Below, in pieces: positions 17,747 to 25,859 of a stretch of DNA of 64,000 bases. The notes beneath the pieces were generated by a model that was not told where the DNA came from, did not search any database, and saw only the letters and a program-made list of their open reading frames with translations. The stretch lies in contig JALSQX010000080.1 in assembly GCA_026985075.1 (NCBI GenBank), positions 51,823-115,822 of the forward strand. The letters run 5' to 3'. This stretch comes from Blastocatellia bacterium (GTDB lineage Bacteria; Acidobacteriota; Blastocatellia; HR10; J050). The first letter of the stretch is position 1. The number at the start of each line of letters is the position of its first letter. Position numbers and translations under genes: made by a program.

Positions 17747-17995
17747 TTCTCCCCGGCCGAAAATCCGACGAGCTTTGACGAACTTTCGGCTCGATGCGCG
17801 CTGGCTTTCCCGCCCGCCTCTCTTCAGTTAGCTGATGAATGTAGCCCCCCTTCCAACTGGCACGGAGGATAGAGGGGCGGCCGAGACCTCCGAAACTTCG
17901 GGGAGACATTCAAAATTTTGGATGGGGGTGAGAACGAGGCTAACTGGCCGGATGAGTGACCAGGAGAAACAATGCTGATCCGCCAAGCGATGAGT
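17747..17995. other. Spacer between receptor promoter and regulator gene
   Basis: Together with the leader this forms a 348-base gap (17648-17995). Apart from the -24/-12 element I see no gene. An upstream activator site would be expected in this part, about 100-200 bases before the start, but no strong dyad stands out. Confidence 0.4.
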
Positions 17996-19039
17996 CTACT
18001 TGAATATGTTGACGTCGATTCCGTATCGTTTGAGTTTCGTATTGAGGGTGGTTCGTTTGAGGCCGAGGAGACGGGCTGCTTTCGACTGGTGACCATGACA
18101 TCGCTTCAGGGCAGCGCAGAGAAATGCTTTCTCCACGCGATCGAGTTCCTGACCGAGGTCGATGCCCGTCGGAGAGAGGAGCGGCTCGTCCAAGCTGGCT
18201 GACGTCTTCAGATGAGCCGGTAAGAGTTCAGGAGTGAGCTGGGGAGGCGTCGAGCGCATCACCATGCCGTTGATAACCCGCTTCAACTCTCCAACGTTGC
18301 CCGGCCACGGGTACCGTTGCAACACGTCGAGCGTTTCGCCGCCGAGTTCCCTCATCTCTCTCCCCGATGCCCGGCACGCCTCATCGATGAAGTATCGGCA
18401 GAGCGGCTCAATATCAACCCGTCGCTGGCGCAACGGGGGAATGGAGATCACATCGGCGAGAGCCAAGGAAGACCGATTCACCGTCCACGTCTCCTTGGAC
18501 TTCAGCCGAATGTGAGGCGTCACTCCGAGAATCACCCGCACATCAGCTTCCTCCAGGAGGGGATCTCCCGAGCGACGAAACTCCTGATAGCGAATCAATC
18601 GAGCCAGCTCGGTCTTGATCAACGTCGATGCCACAGCGATACTGCTGATATACAGGGTCCCCCCTCGAGCCGCTTCCACCAATCCCCGTTGGATACGATT
18701 GCCGCCGGAAGAGAGCGCCCGAATCGAACCAAATAAAGCAGCTTCAGCCGCCGCCTCCGAGATAGGGTCACAGGCGAAGGTCACAAAGGGTCTCCGACAA
18801 CGAGCGCTACATTGATGGATCAACCGGGCCAAAAACTCCTTCCCGACACCCGGTTCTCCCTCGATCATCACAGCGGCGTCATGAGCGGCATGGGCGGCGA
18901 CGGCTTTGCGCGCTCGGTCGGCCCACTGACCAAGGCCGATTAATCTCTCCTTGATGAGACAAACGATGTCACTCTGATCACGGTCTCCAGAGTCAGCGGG
19001 ATGGCCGCCAGAGTTGGGCTTGATCATTGGCACGGACAT
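17996..19039 (-). CDS. Degenerate bEBP-like AAA+ regulator with Fis-type HTH
   Basis: This 347-residue protein has the layout of a sigma-54 activator without a sensor domain. An AAA+ domain at about 30-270 is followed by a Fis-type helix-turn-helix at 305-345 (SKAARLLGLKRTTLNTKLKR). Walker A is intact (GEPGVGKE, near 60). The other functional motifs are lost: the GAFTGA loop reads ALSSGG after ALFG, Walker B reads GGTLYISS instead of GGTLFLDE, sensor I reads VILGVT, and the arginine-finger segment FREDLYYRL is absent. PPLRQRR and YPWPGNVGELKRVI remain. It may bind ATP but should not hydrolyse it or engage sigma-54. GGAGG precedes the ATG. Confidence 0.85.
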   Translation of the reverse strand: MSVPMIKPNSGGHPADSGDRDQSDIVCLIKERLIGLGQWADRARKAVAAHAAHDAAVMIEGEPGVGKEFLARLIHQCSARCRRPFVTFACDPISEAAAEAALFGSIRALSSGGNRIQRGLVEAARGGTLYISSIAVASTLIKTELARLIRYQEFRRSGDPLLEEADVRVILGVTPHIRLKSKETWTVNRSSLALADVISIPPLRQRRVDIEPLCRYFIDEACRASGREMRELGGETLDVLQRYPWPGNVGELKRVINGMVMRSTPPQLTPELLPAHLKTSASLDEPLLSPTGIDLGQELDRVEKAFLCAALKRCHGHQSKAARLLGLKRTTLNTKLKRYGIDVNIFK

Positions 19040-19105
19040 GTCCTTTTCCTCCCCTGCTCCCCAGGCGCATGGATCAGCTCATGAGGATGGATGAACGCGC
19101 CCGTT

Positions 19106-19570
19106 TCATGTGGTCGCCGGCTGGACGACAACGACGCCGATCATCCCCGCTCCCTCATGGGGAATACAGAAGTAGCGGTACGTACCGGGCACCTTGAAGG
19201 TATGCTGGAATTGCCCCCCAGGTTTAATATTGCCGGAATTGAACGGCTTGGCGCCGGGAGGCAGAGCGGCGTCTTCGGGTTTAGCCGCCAGAGCTGGATC
19301 GCCGGTCACCGTATGGACGAGAAGGGAGGCGCTTTTCCACCGGACCGTCTCGCCCGCTTTGATCGTGACGCGGGCCGGCTCGAAGGTGAGCTGATCAGTC
19401 ATTTTGACGACCGCGGCCGGTTTTTTGGGAGTGGCCTCCCCGACTCGGCGACCTATCCCCTCGGCTCCAGCGGCCAGCAGAAGCACCCAGATGATGGTCA
19501 GCCCCACCCATTGTTGCTTCAAGAGATACTCGCCGAACCGGATGATGATGAGCCACGCGCGCTCAACCAC
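19106..19570 (-). CDS. Membrane-anchored cupredoxin (plastocyanin-like)
   Basis: The 154-residue protein has one N-terminal hydrophobic helix (residues 20-40) as anchor or signal, then a type 1 copper domain. Likely ligands are the His in SLLVHTVTGDP and the Cys, His and Met of YRYFCIPHEGAGM, spaced as in plastocyanins and pseudoazurins. It would carry single electrons outside the cytoplasm. The start is a GTG at 19570 that overlaps the stop of the upstream gene by eight bases, with AAAGGG as ribosome site, so the two proteins are probably coupled and may act together. The electron partner is not visible in the window. Confidence 0.85.
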   Translation of the reverse strand: MVERAWLIIIRFGEYLLKQQWVGLTIIWVLLLAAGAEGIGRRVGEATPKKPAAVVKMTDQLTFEPARVTIKAGETVRWKSASLLVHTVTGDPALAAKPEDAALPPGAKPFNSGNIKPGGQFQHTFKVPGTYRYFCIPHEGAGMIGVVVVQPATT

Positions 19571-20561
19571 GCCGCCCTTTGACCTCCAGGTTCTCGAACA
19601 TCACATGCCAGAAAGGCAATTCCACGCCGTTGGGCAAGGTGAAGCCGGTTTTGACCGGGCTGGGGATGAATCGTCCTTCTTTCATCACAGGCTTGAACGG
19701 CGCCACCATGAGATGAAACTGCTGACGCGTCGGCGTCACTTCACGATCAAAGGCTAGTCGGTACCCCTGAGTTCGGACGTACTCGGTCAACATGCCATGC
19801 ACTAAGCGGGGGTGATCCAGTACCTTCCCGTTTTTGCTCACCGATCCCATCCCCCAGAACGCAAAATAGGTGAACTCGGTGGGCATGAGCGCGGTCCCCA
19901 ATCGGGTGAAACCATGCAACAGATGGTTGGTCACCACGCCGCCAAAGGTGGGGAACTCCACGCCATGGGTGGCCAACATCTGGCAGCACTGCACCGTATA
20001 GGTATTCCCTTTCTTGTCTCTCCAACTCGCCTCCATACGCACCGAGTCGTGACTCTGAGCGGCATCGGTAGCCGTGGCGTCAACGGCCTCGAGGCGAAGC
20101 TTCCCATCGGCCATGACGATGTACTTATCGCCGAACGGTGACTTCTTCTTCATCACCGTGTATCTGCTTTCTTGGACGTCGCGAAGTATGGGTGGAACGC
20201 CGTTGATGCCTGGAGTCCCCCCATAAGCGCGAGGAAGCCGAGGCGTGCCGAATACATCCTTGTCGAGTCGTCGATGGTCAGGCAGGGCCACGAAGACGCC
20301 GCCCTCGGATTGTCGGATGCGGACCTTCACCGGTCCACCGAGCAGACCGAGTGGATCTTGAACGCCTCGATGCGCTTGAAGATAACCACGGGCCGGAGCT
20401 AACGCCTGGAGCATTTTTATCGCGGCCATGTTTCCAGAGGCTTGCCGGGTTACCGCTGGAGCTTCTCTGCCAGCCGACAGCACCAATCCAGCGATGAGAC
20501 CGAGTAACAATCCGGGAACAAAAATGATGACATTTCGTCGGAATACATGCTTTCTTTTCAC
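19563..20561 (-). CDS. Anchored extracytoplasmic protein of unknown function, coupled to a cupredoxin
   Basis: This is a 332-residue protein starting from GTG with GGAGGTG eight bases upstream. A positively charged N-terminus and a hydrophobic helix (residues 10-31) give a signal anchor. The rest is soluble and mixed, with a vicinal Cys pair in TYTVQCCQMLATHG and a GGVVTNHLLHG loop rich in possible metal ligands. I do not recognise the family. The eight-base overlap with the cupredoxin suggests a functional link, perhaps copper or electron transfer, but nothing in the sequence proves it. Confidence 0.75.
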   Translation of the reverse strand: MKRKHVFRRNVIIFVPGLLLGLIAGLVLSAGREAPAVTRQASGNMAAIKMLQALAPARGYLQAHRGVQDPLGLLGGPVKVRIRQSEGGVFVALPDHRRLDKDVFGTPRLPRAYGGTPGINGVPPILRDVQESRYTVMKKKSPFGDKYIVMADGKLRLEAVDATATDAAQSHDSVRMEASWRDKKGNTYTVQCCQMLATHGVEFPTFGGVVTNHLLHGFTRLGTALMPTEFTYFAFWGMGSVSKNGKVLDHPRLVHGMLTEYVRTQGYRLAFDREVTPTRQQFHLMVAPFKPVMKEGRFIPSPVKTGFTLPNGVELPFWHVMFENLEVKGRRG

Positions 20562-21076
20562 CTTCTTGTCACCTCCAAATCAGTAGCGCAAGATGGCATC
20601 TTGTGCTACGGCATTGTTCATTGTTCGTAGTGGGTTGACGATTCATGAGCGATTCCTATGGATATCGGCACCATTGATCCGGGTTCCATCTCCGGTGTTT
20701 TCATGCATGTTAGACGGCATTTTATGTCGAAGCGGGGTGATGAGCTGTGACGCGAATCACATTCCCAATTTTTTATCCTCAGGCCTCCCCCAGCACGAAC
20801 AGGAACTGGTATCTAGCTTACTGAATGGGAGCGAACTCGAGAGCCATAATCATTCAATGAGCCGCATATCTGGGTACGTGCGAAGGGAGGGGCTCGCCCA
20901 CTCTTTTGAGATTTCGTGGAGCTTTGAATGTGTGCCTGTTGGACATCGGTCACGAGCGATACTGAAGTCTGGCTCCGCCTGGTCGTCCTGCTGTTGGCCA
21001 GGACATGATGGGTCTCAACGCGCATCGTGCACAGAAGAAAGCGACTCAAATCCAATCCAGTACCTCTACAGCCAAG
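20562..21076. other. Intergenic, nothing recognised
   Basis: A divergent gap of 515 bases between the cupredoxin pair (minus) and the thioredoxin-like gene (plus). A frame spanning 20593-21090 has no ribosome site and an implausible composition. Promoters for both directions must lie here. Confidence 0.45.
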
Positions 21077-21373
21077 ATGATGACGTCTAGGGAACCATTC
21101 CAGGAAGAACAACACGCCGCTCCGGTGCTTCAAGTCTATGTGGCCAGCCACTGCCCGATGTGCGATGAAGCGGAACGGTTGGCTCGAACTGTGGCCGGCC
21201 AATTCCCTCAATTGATTGTTGAAGTCATCGACTTAGATCGGGCAGTCACGCCCCCTTCGGAGATTTTCGCCGTTCCAACCTATGTACTCAATCGACGCGT
21301 CTGTTTCTTGGGAAATCCGGAGCCCGAGGAGCTTTGTGCTCTCTTACGGAACCTGCTCGACGACGAGCCATGA
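21077..21373 (+). CDS. Thioredoxin-fold protein with CPMC motif
   Basis: The protein is about 98 residues if started at the paired ATG at 21077; an ATG at 21005 would add 24 low-complexity residues. It has a thioredoxin/glutaredoxin-like fold: a first beta strand and active site LQVYVASHCPMCDEAER, then a cis-Pro loop FAVPTYVLN and the final strand and helix. The Cys pair is placed for thiol-disulfide exchange. No signal peptide is seen from the short start, so it is probably cytoplasmic. It lies 82 bases before a Crp/Fnr gene on the same strand, perhaps in one operon. Its partner is unknown. Confidence 0.75.
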   Translation: MMTSREPFQEEQHAAPVLQVYVASHCPMCDEAERLARTVAGQFPQLIVEVIDLDRAVTPPSEIFAVPTYVLNRRVCFLGNPEPEELCALLRNLLDDEP

Positions 21374-21421
21374 GATGGTCATGCTCATGGACAAAGGAGG
21401 GAACGTGTGGTACGGTGTGGG

Positions 21422-21434
21422 TCAGTTAAACTGA
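21422..21434 (+). promoter_or_regulatory. Palindrome before second Crp/Fnr gene
   Basis: TCAGTTAAACTGA is a perfect 6-base dyad with one central base, located about 22 bases before the ATG at 21456 and next to its purine-rich ribosome site. It could be an autoregulatory operator or a leader hairpin. It differs from both classical CRP and FNR sites. Confidence 0.4.
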
Positions 21435-21455
21435 GGAGAGGAGGAGAACCCGGAG

Positions 21456-22220
21456 ATGCCAAATCCATTCTCGAGGTTCACCAAACGGGGTGCGACGCGA
21501 ACGCGGGAAGCTCCCCCTTCTGATGTTCCAGCTGATGCCCTCCTGGCCACACAACGGCTGAGCGAAAAAATCGCCTATCTCTCTGCGATGAAAATTTTCC
21601 AAGACCTGAGCCAGGAGGAACTGAAGGAACTGGAACGCTCCATCTCCATGGTGAGTTGTCCGGCCGGCCGCGTATTCTACGTCCCCGGTGAGACGGGCGA
21701 GGTATTGTTCTTGCTCAAGAAAGGCCGCGTGCAACTGTATCGTCTCTCGCCCGATGGGCGAAAGCTCACCGTGAAGATCCTGGAGCCCATGACCTTTTTC
21801 GGCGAGATGGGCATTCTGGGACAAGGCATGCATGATACCTTCGCCGAAGCAATGGACGATTGCCTCATCTGTGTGATGAGTCGCCGAGATGTTCAGCATC
21901 TCCTGCTGAGCAAACCCACTGTGGCCATGCGCATCTGCGAGGAGATGGCCGCCCGGCTGATGGAGAGAGAGCGTCAATTGGAGGAAGTCGTCTTCAAGGG
22001 CGTATTGCCGCGACTTGCCGGATTGTTGCTCCGGTTGGCCGGCGAGAGTGACCAGGTATCAGGCTACAGCCACCAGGAGTTGGGAGAAATGCTCGGCGTG
22101 TATCGCGAGACGGTCACTCATGCGCTCGATCAATTGAAAGCGATGGGTCTGGTCGAGATTCATCGCAAGCGGATCAAGCTGCTCCACCGCGACAAGTTGG
22201 CCGAGATTGCCAAGGAGTGA
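21456..22220 (+). CDS. Crp/Fnr family transcriptional regulator
   Basis: The 254-residue protein has a charged, Pro-rich leader of about 35 residues, then the cyclic-nucleotide-binding-like roll at 45-160 (VPGETGEVLFLLKKGRVQLY, ILEPMTFFGEMGILGQGMHD) and a winged helix at 185-250 (YSHQELGEMLGVYRETVTHAL). The recognition helix (YRETV) differs from that of the other Crp/Fnr protein in this window (TRERV). Three Cys residues (about 69, 135 and 138) do not form an FNR cluster pattern. Ligand unknown. A strong GAGGAGGAG precedes the ATG. Close linkage to the thioredoxin-like gene suggests redox-related control, which is inference. Confidence 0.9.
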   Translation: MPNPFSRFTKRGATRTREAPPSDVPADALLATQRLSEKIAYLSAMKIFQDLSQEELKELERSISMVSCPAGRVFYVPGETGEVLFLLKKGRVQLYRLSPDGRKLTVKILEPMTFFGEMGILGQGMHDTFAEAMDDCLICVMSRRDVQHLLLSKPTVAMRICEEMAARLMERERQLEEVVFKGVLPRLAGLLLRLAGESDQVSGYSHQELGEMLGVYRETVTHALDQLKAMGLVEIHRKRIKLLHRDKLAEIAKE

Positions 22221-22319
22221 ACGAGACGTCCGGGAGAGAGCCCGCGGCCACCGGTGCTCGTTCGCCAGATGCCGGCGAGGCGATGAGCATCTCCGGGCGT
22301 GCCCCCCCGACGAGCGCGC

Positions 22320-23519
22320 TCACCGCAACGGAACTCTTCCAGCAGCCATCGCTTCCCGTCCGGCGGCATCGGTGACCGTGAGTCGGACCGAGTACGGTCT
22401 CACTCCCGGAAAGGTCACCTGAGGCAAAGCTGAGGTGGAACTCGTTCCGTTCTCAAAACGCGCGCTTTGTATCCTCCAGGAGTAGCGGAGTCGGATACCG
22501 GTTGAGCCACTGGAATCGAAACTGACGATGGTGCGAAAACCGTCTCCTCGAGGCACAGACGGGGGCGAGAAGGTGAAGGCGGCCGTCGGCGGTCCGGGAT
22601 CTACGGGCACCGTGCCGCGAACGGTCGCCGTTCGCCCTTGATCATCGGTGACCGTCAAAGTCACCGAATAGTCGGCCAGACCCGGAAATGTCACTTGCGG
22701 GGTGGCATCCTGAGCATCGGTCCCATTGACAAATGTCCCGTTCGGAATATCCCAATCGAACATCAATCCCGATCCTTGTGAGGAACGGGCATCGAAGGTG
22801 ACCACCGTCTGATGGTCATCGCCAGGAGGGATGAATGCCGGATGGAAATCGAAACTCGCTACCGGCTCCCCCATCTCCAACTCTACGCGACTACTGGCCG
22901 TGGCTCGACGTCCCTGTTGATCGACCACTGTCAATGTCACATCGTAATTGGCCAGCCCGGGGAAGGTGACCTCAGGATTGGGGCTATTGGGCCCGGTGCC
23001 GTTAACGAATGTCCCGGCGGGAACATCCCAGAAGAAGGTCAAGCCCTCGCCGACCGAAGGGGCACTGCTGAACCGCACGACGGTCTGGTTCCCATCCATC
23101 GGTGGAATTCTCGCCGGGGAGAACATAAAACTGGCCGTGGGCGGTCCGGTGGCCGAAGGGATGACGCCCGCCATGGTCGCGATTTGCCCTTGTTCATCGG
23201 TGACCTGCAAGATGACCGTGTAAGCCGCTGTGCCGGGGAACGTCACTCGGGGATGCGCGCTCAGGGGTGTCGTCCCACTGACGAACGTGCCCTCGTCGAC
23301 CCTCCAGACCAAACGGATATTCTCTCCCATCGAACTGGTGGCGTCCAGTACGACGGGCGTCTGATTTCCATCGCCCAGTGGCACGAACGAAGGCGCGAAC
23401 AGGAAGCGAGCCACGGGCGGCATTTGCGTGATCGCCTCGGTCGGTCCCATCATAGCGAACCAGAGCGCCGAGATGGCGAACATCAGGAACTTCACTACGG
23501 GTGAAATTGCTCTCTTCAT
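22320..23519 (-). CDS. Exported protein with four PKD-like repeats
   Basis: The 399-residue protein has a signal peptide (residues 1-30) and four tandem beta-sandwich repeats of about 90 residues. Each runs from a PxAxFxFxP start through a GDGNQTxV strand and a GTFVNGT turn to TFPGxxxYxVTLTVTDxQGR. This is the pattern of PKD or related Ig-like domains, which act as spacers or carbohydrate/protein-binding modules outside the cell. Nothing catalytic is visible. GGAGGGG precedes the ATG. It lies 90 bases after the split metzincin-like gene and is probably cotranscribed, so the two may be secreted partners. Confidence 0.85.
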   Translation of the reverse strand: MKRAISPVVKFLMFAISALWFAMMGPTEAITQMPPVARFLFAPSFVPLGDGNQTPVVLDATSSMGENIRLVWRVDEGTFVSGTTPLSAHPRVTFPGTAAYTVILQVTDEQGQIATMAGVIPSATGPPTASFMFSPARIPPMDGNQTVVRFSSAPSVGEGLTFFWDVPAGTFVNGTGPNSPNPEVTFPGLANYDVTLTVVDQQGRRATASSRVELEMGEPVASFDFHPAFIPPGDDHQTVVTFDARSSQGSGLMFDWDIPNGTFVNGTDAQDATPQVTFPGLADYSVTLTVTDDQGRTATVRGTVPVDPGPPTAAFTFSPPSVPRGDGFRTIVSFDSSGSTGIRLRYSWRIQSARFENGTSSTSALPQVTFPGVRPYSVRLTVTDAAGREAMAAGRVPLR

Positions 23520-23609
23520 AACCCCCTCCAGGTCAAGGACCCTATCACGAGTCTTCTTCCGGAATCTGTAATCACGCTAACACTCGCCATCACCCTGCAT
23601 TCACCACTC

Positions 23610-24248
23610 TCAGTTGTCCTGCGGATGGGGACGGGATCGAATCATCTTCAGGTGTGTGGCAGTGAACCGCTTCTCCATTTTGGCCGAGCAGCGCTCCATG
23701 ATTCCTCCCGTCCCATCCAGGAGTCCGAACTGATGGCCGCGCTCGTGGACAACGGTGGCATTCAGACAGACCAGCCCCAGCATTCGCTCGATCTCCCGAA
23801 TCGTCCTGACATAAATGGTCGATCCACCAATCCGGATGAGGGAATGATCGAACGTGATGGCTCCCACGGTGCGACCTAACTCGGCCATCCACATCATTCC
23901 CCCAGCCAATACGGCGTCACGGCGAGAACGGGCACCGCCCATGGCCCATATCGCCGCTCCCTGAGCGACTCGCTCGAAGGTGACTCCTTGATACGCTCCT
24001 TGCAGATAAACCACCCAGAAATCCGGCGTACTCTCATAATCCTGATCGCAAAAGATCTGATGAGGATGCTCCCGTCGCTCGACATGCTCATCAAACTCGG
24101 CTCGGCTCGACGGCAAGTCGTACACCGGTCGAATATAGGCGGGAGCATAGAGATTCTTACGCTCATCGTCGCTGGTCTGCATGAGGGAGAACGGCGTCGC
24201 CCGTTGTCTCTCTATCCCCACCGGAGGGGCCTTCTGACCTTTCAGCAC
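23610..24248 (-). CDS. Metzincin-like metalloprotease domain (second half of a split gene?)
   Basis: The 212-residue frame contains VHERGHQFGLLDGTGGIM at about residues 166-183. This is the HExxHxxG zinc motif plus a downstream Met turn, as in matrixin-like metzincins, except that a third zinc ligand after the Gly is not a His (it may be the Asp in GLLD). DFWVVYLQGAYQG and LYAPAYIRPVYDL resemble segments of long acidobacterial and cyanobacterial exported proteins. In those, as I recall, these follow directly on the kind of sequence found in the preceding frame. The only starts are weak (GTG 24248) and no signal peptide is present. I think it is the catalytic C-terminal half of the gene upstream, in another frame. 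Confidence 0.7.
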   Translation of the reverse strand: MLKGQKAPPVGIERQRATPFSLMQTSDDERKNLYAPAYIRPVYDLPSSRAEFDEHVERREHPHQIFCDQDYESTPDFWVVYLQGAYQGVTFERVAQGAAIWAMGGARSRRDAVLAGGMMWMAELGRTVGAITFDHSLIRIGGSTIYVRTIREIERMLGLVCLNATVVHERGHQFGLLDGTGGIMERCSAKMEKRFTATHLKMIRSRPHPQDN

Positions 24249-25215
24249 TCTCGCCGTCCGTCATGGCATCTTCCATATCAACGTGTTCCAGACGTTCGCT
24301 GCGCCTCCGCATCTTCATTGTGGACTGACCTGGCATGGAATCGACTTCCACGTGCAGCCGCCTCCACACGGTCAATAGTTCGGTGGTCACAGCCTCATCT
24401 CCTTCCAGATGTCGCGCTCGAGCCCCAGCCAGAACGTTTTCCGTCAGCGAATCCCTGATCTCCTGTCCCTTGACGACCAACCGCTGGATCAACGCCCGGT
24501 CGACGCTGGCCACGACTTTGAAGTTATCTCCAGGCTGCATGGTGACGATGAAAACGGCGGTGACCGAGCCTCGAGCATCTGTCTCCATAGCGACAGACTG
24601 ATTGGGGATGAATCCTTCCAGCATTCCGATATTCAGGATCGGGTCAGTCGGACGGGCCAACGTATGTTGATTATCACCCCCCCGTCCAGTGGCGAACAAT
24701 CCACTGGAATCATCGACATCGAATGATCGTAAGAAGATGGTGACCCCGGCGGTGGGAGGGCGAACGCGCACCCGAACGAGGACTTGCCGGAACTCATGCG
24801 CTTTGAGCCCAGGCTGTCGTGCCCCCGGGAAGATGCGCTTGCCCCCTCCGAATTGCGCGGGATTCTCGTCCAACGAATTCGCATAAGGAATCCATTCTAC
24901 AGTGATGATTCTCGGCTCGCACCGCAACCCCTCCGCTCGTCGAGAGGTCACCTCGCTCCGAGCTTTCCTCTCGATGAGCGGACTCATCTCATCCGCACAG
25001 ACGGAGAGCGCGGGAACGTCATCTCGGCCGGTATCCGCATGAGCCGGGGTACCGATCAGTGAGGCAATTCCACGAAAGACTCCCTCTATCCTCCGGTGGG
25101 ATACCGCGCCGCGGGCTTTCGCTGTCACCAGAACGAGCACGAGCAAAGAGACGACCATCAGGTGACGTTTGCGAAAATGCCATCCTGGTGTCCAGAAAGA
25201 AGCGAATTCTCCCAT
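24163..25215 (-). CDS. Exported protein, probable N-terminal half of the split metzincin-like gene
   Basis: The frame gives 350 residues from the ATG at 25215 (AGGAGAGG upstream). A signal peptide is at about 18-37 (LMVVSLLVLVLVTAKARGA). The middle contains a beta-rich domain (FRQVLVRVRVRPPTAGVTIFLR, VTAVFIVTMQPGDNFKVVAS) and then VWRRLHVEVDSM. In related long proteins that phrase leads into the metalloprotease part. After it the frame turns to low-complexity charged sequence and ends at 24163, overlapping the next frame by 86 bases. This is what a frameshift would produce. Either the gene is broken, the assembly has an indel, or two coupled proteins are made. Confidence 0.7.
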   Translation of the reverse strand: MGEFASFWTPGWHFRKRHLMVVSLLVLVLVTAKARGAVSHRRIEGVFRGIASLIGTPAHADTGRDDVPALSVCADEMSPLIERKARSEVTSRRAEGLRCEPRIITVEWIPYANSLDENPAQFGGGKRIFPGARQPGLKAHEFRQVLVRVRVRPPTAGVTIFLRSFDVDDSSGLFATGRGGDNQHTLARPTDPILNIGMLEGFIPNQSVAMETDARGSVTAVFIVTMQPGDNFKVVASVDRALIQRLVVKGQEIRDSLTENVLAGARARHLEGDEAVTTELLTVWRRLHVEVDSMPGQSTMKMRRRSERLEHVDMEDAMTDGESAERSEGPSGGDRETTGDAVLPHADQRR

Positions 25216-25859
25216 ATCCTCTCCTCCATGCCCTCTCTTTCGAGGTGGCGTCCTCGCCCACTCATCCGGGCCTGAAGAGATGCCCGATCTCCGAGCGGCG
25301 AGTCGCAAGCCCGAGACCGGTACGAACCGCTGAAGGCCCAATTTCAGAAGAGGATGCGTATCGGCCTCAACCTTCCATCCATCCTCGTTCGGCCTCGCTC
25401 TCAGCCTCTCCGATCTCTTTGCAAACTTCGTGCCACCGTATTCGTAGAATCACCCTCATCCGGTTAACCGACTCTCCCTCCAGGGATTACTGCCCGAGAA
25501 GTGGGGATTCCTCCCGCCCGTGGACGAGGCGTCATCGTGTCAGCAATGCGAACACGTTGTCCACATTGTGGACACCCCGCTTCCCATCTCCCTCCACTTC
25601 TTCGTACCAGGCCCACCAACGTTCGGGAACGTCTGGATGGAGGGCGATTCAGCCCGCCAGGTGGGAACAGCGCCACTCGACGCCGTCGGTTTCGTCACTG
25701 CGCCCCAGCCAGCGAGAGGCTTCAGCGGCGAAGAACCATGAACACAACAGGTTGTAAAAAGCAGTAAAAAGTCCCCGCCCGCCGTCGAGAGAAGGGATGT
25801 GTATTCACGGCAGACGCCGTCTGATGTATACTGATAGAGCATCGTGTCATGCATCGGGA
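25216..25859. other. Divergent intergenic region with a perfect palindrome at 25558-25574
   Basis: This 644-base gap lies between the split gene (minus) and the histidine kinase (plus). No coding frame is convincing. TGTCCACATTGTGGACA at 25558-25574 is a perfect dyad with 8-base arms around one base. It lies about 290 bases upstream of the kinase and could be an operator. Its arms resemble, but do not match, DnaA boxes. Confidence 0.5.

Noticed and set aside
17857..17872. Second sigma-54-like site on the plus strand (TGGCACGGAGG)
   Set aside because: The -12 half (TTGC) is absent and no plus-strand gene follows.
20593..21090. 165-residue plus-strand frame
   Set aside because: No ribosome site, no domain pattern, and it overlaps the better-supported thioredoxin-like gene.
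25557..25575. Pair of DnaA-box-like sequences (TTGTCCACA) as a replication origin
   Set aside because: Only two inverted, imperfect boxes, no AT-rich unwinding region and no dnaA or dnaN nearby.
25501..25767. Frame with CPHCGH, looking like a zinc-binding peptide
   Set aside because: The Cys/His come from the palindrome TGTCCACATTGTGGACA; both strands give CxxC-like peptides, there is no ribosome site, and the rest is low complexity.
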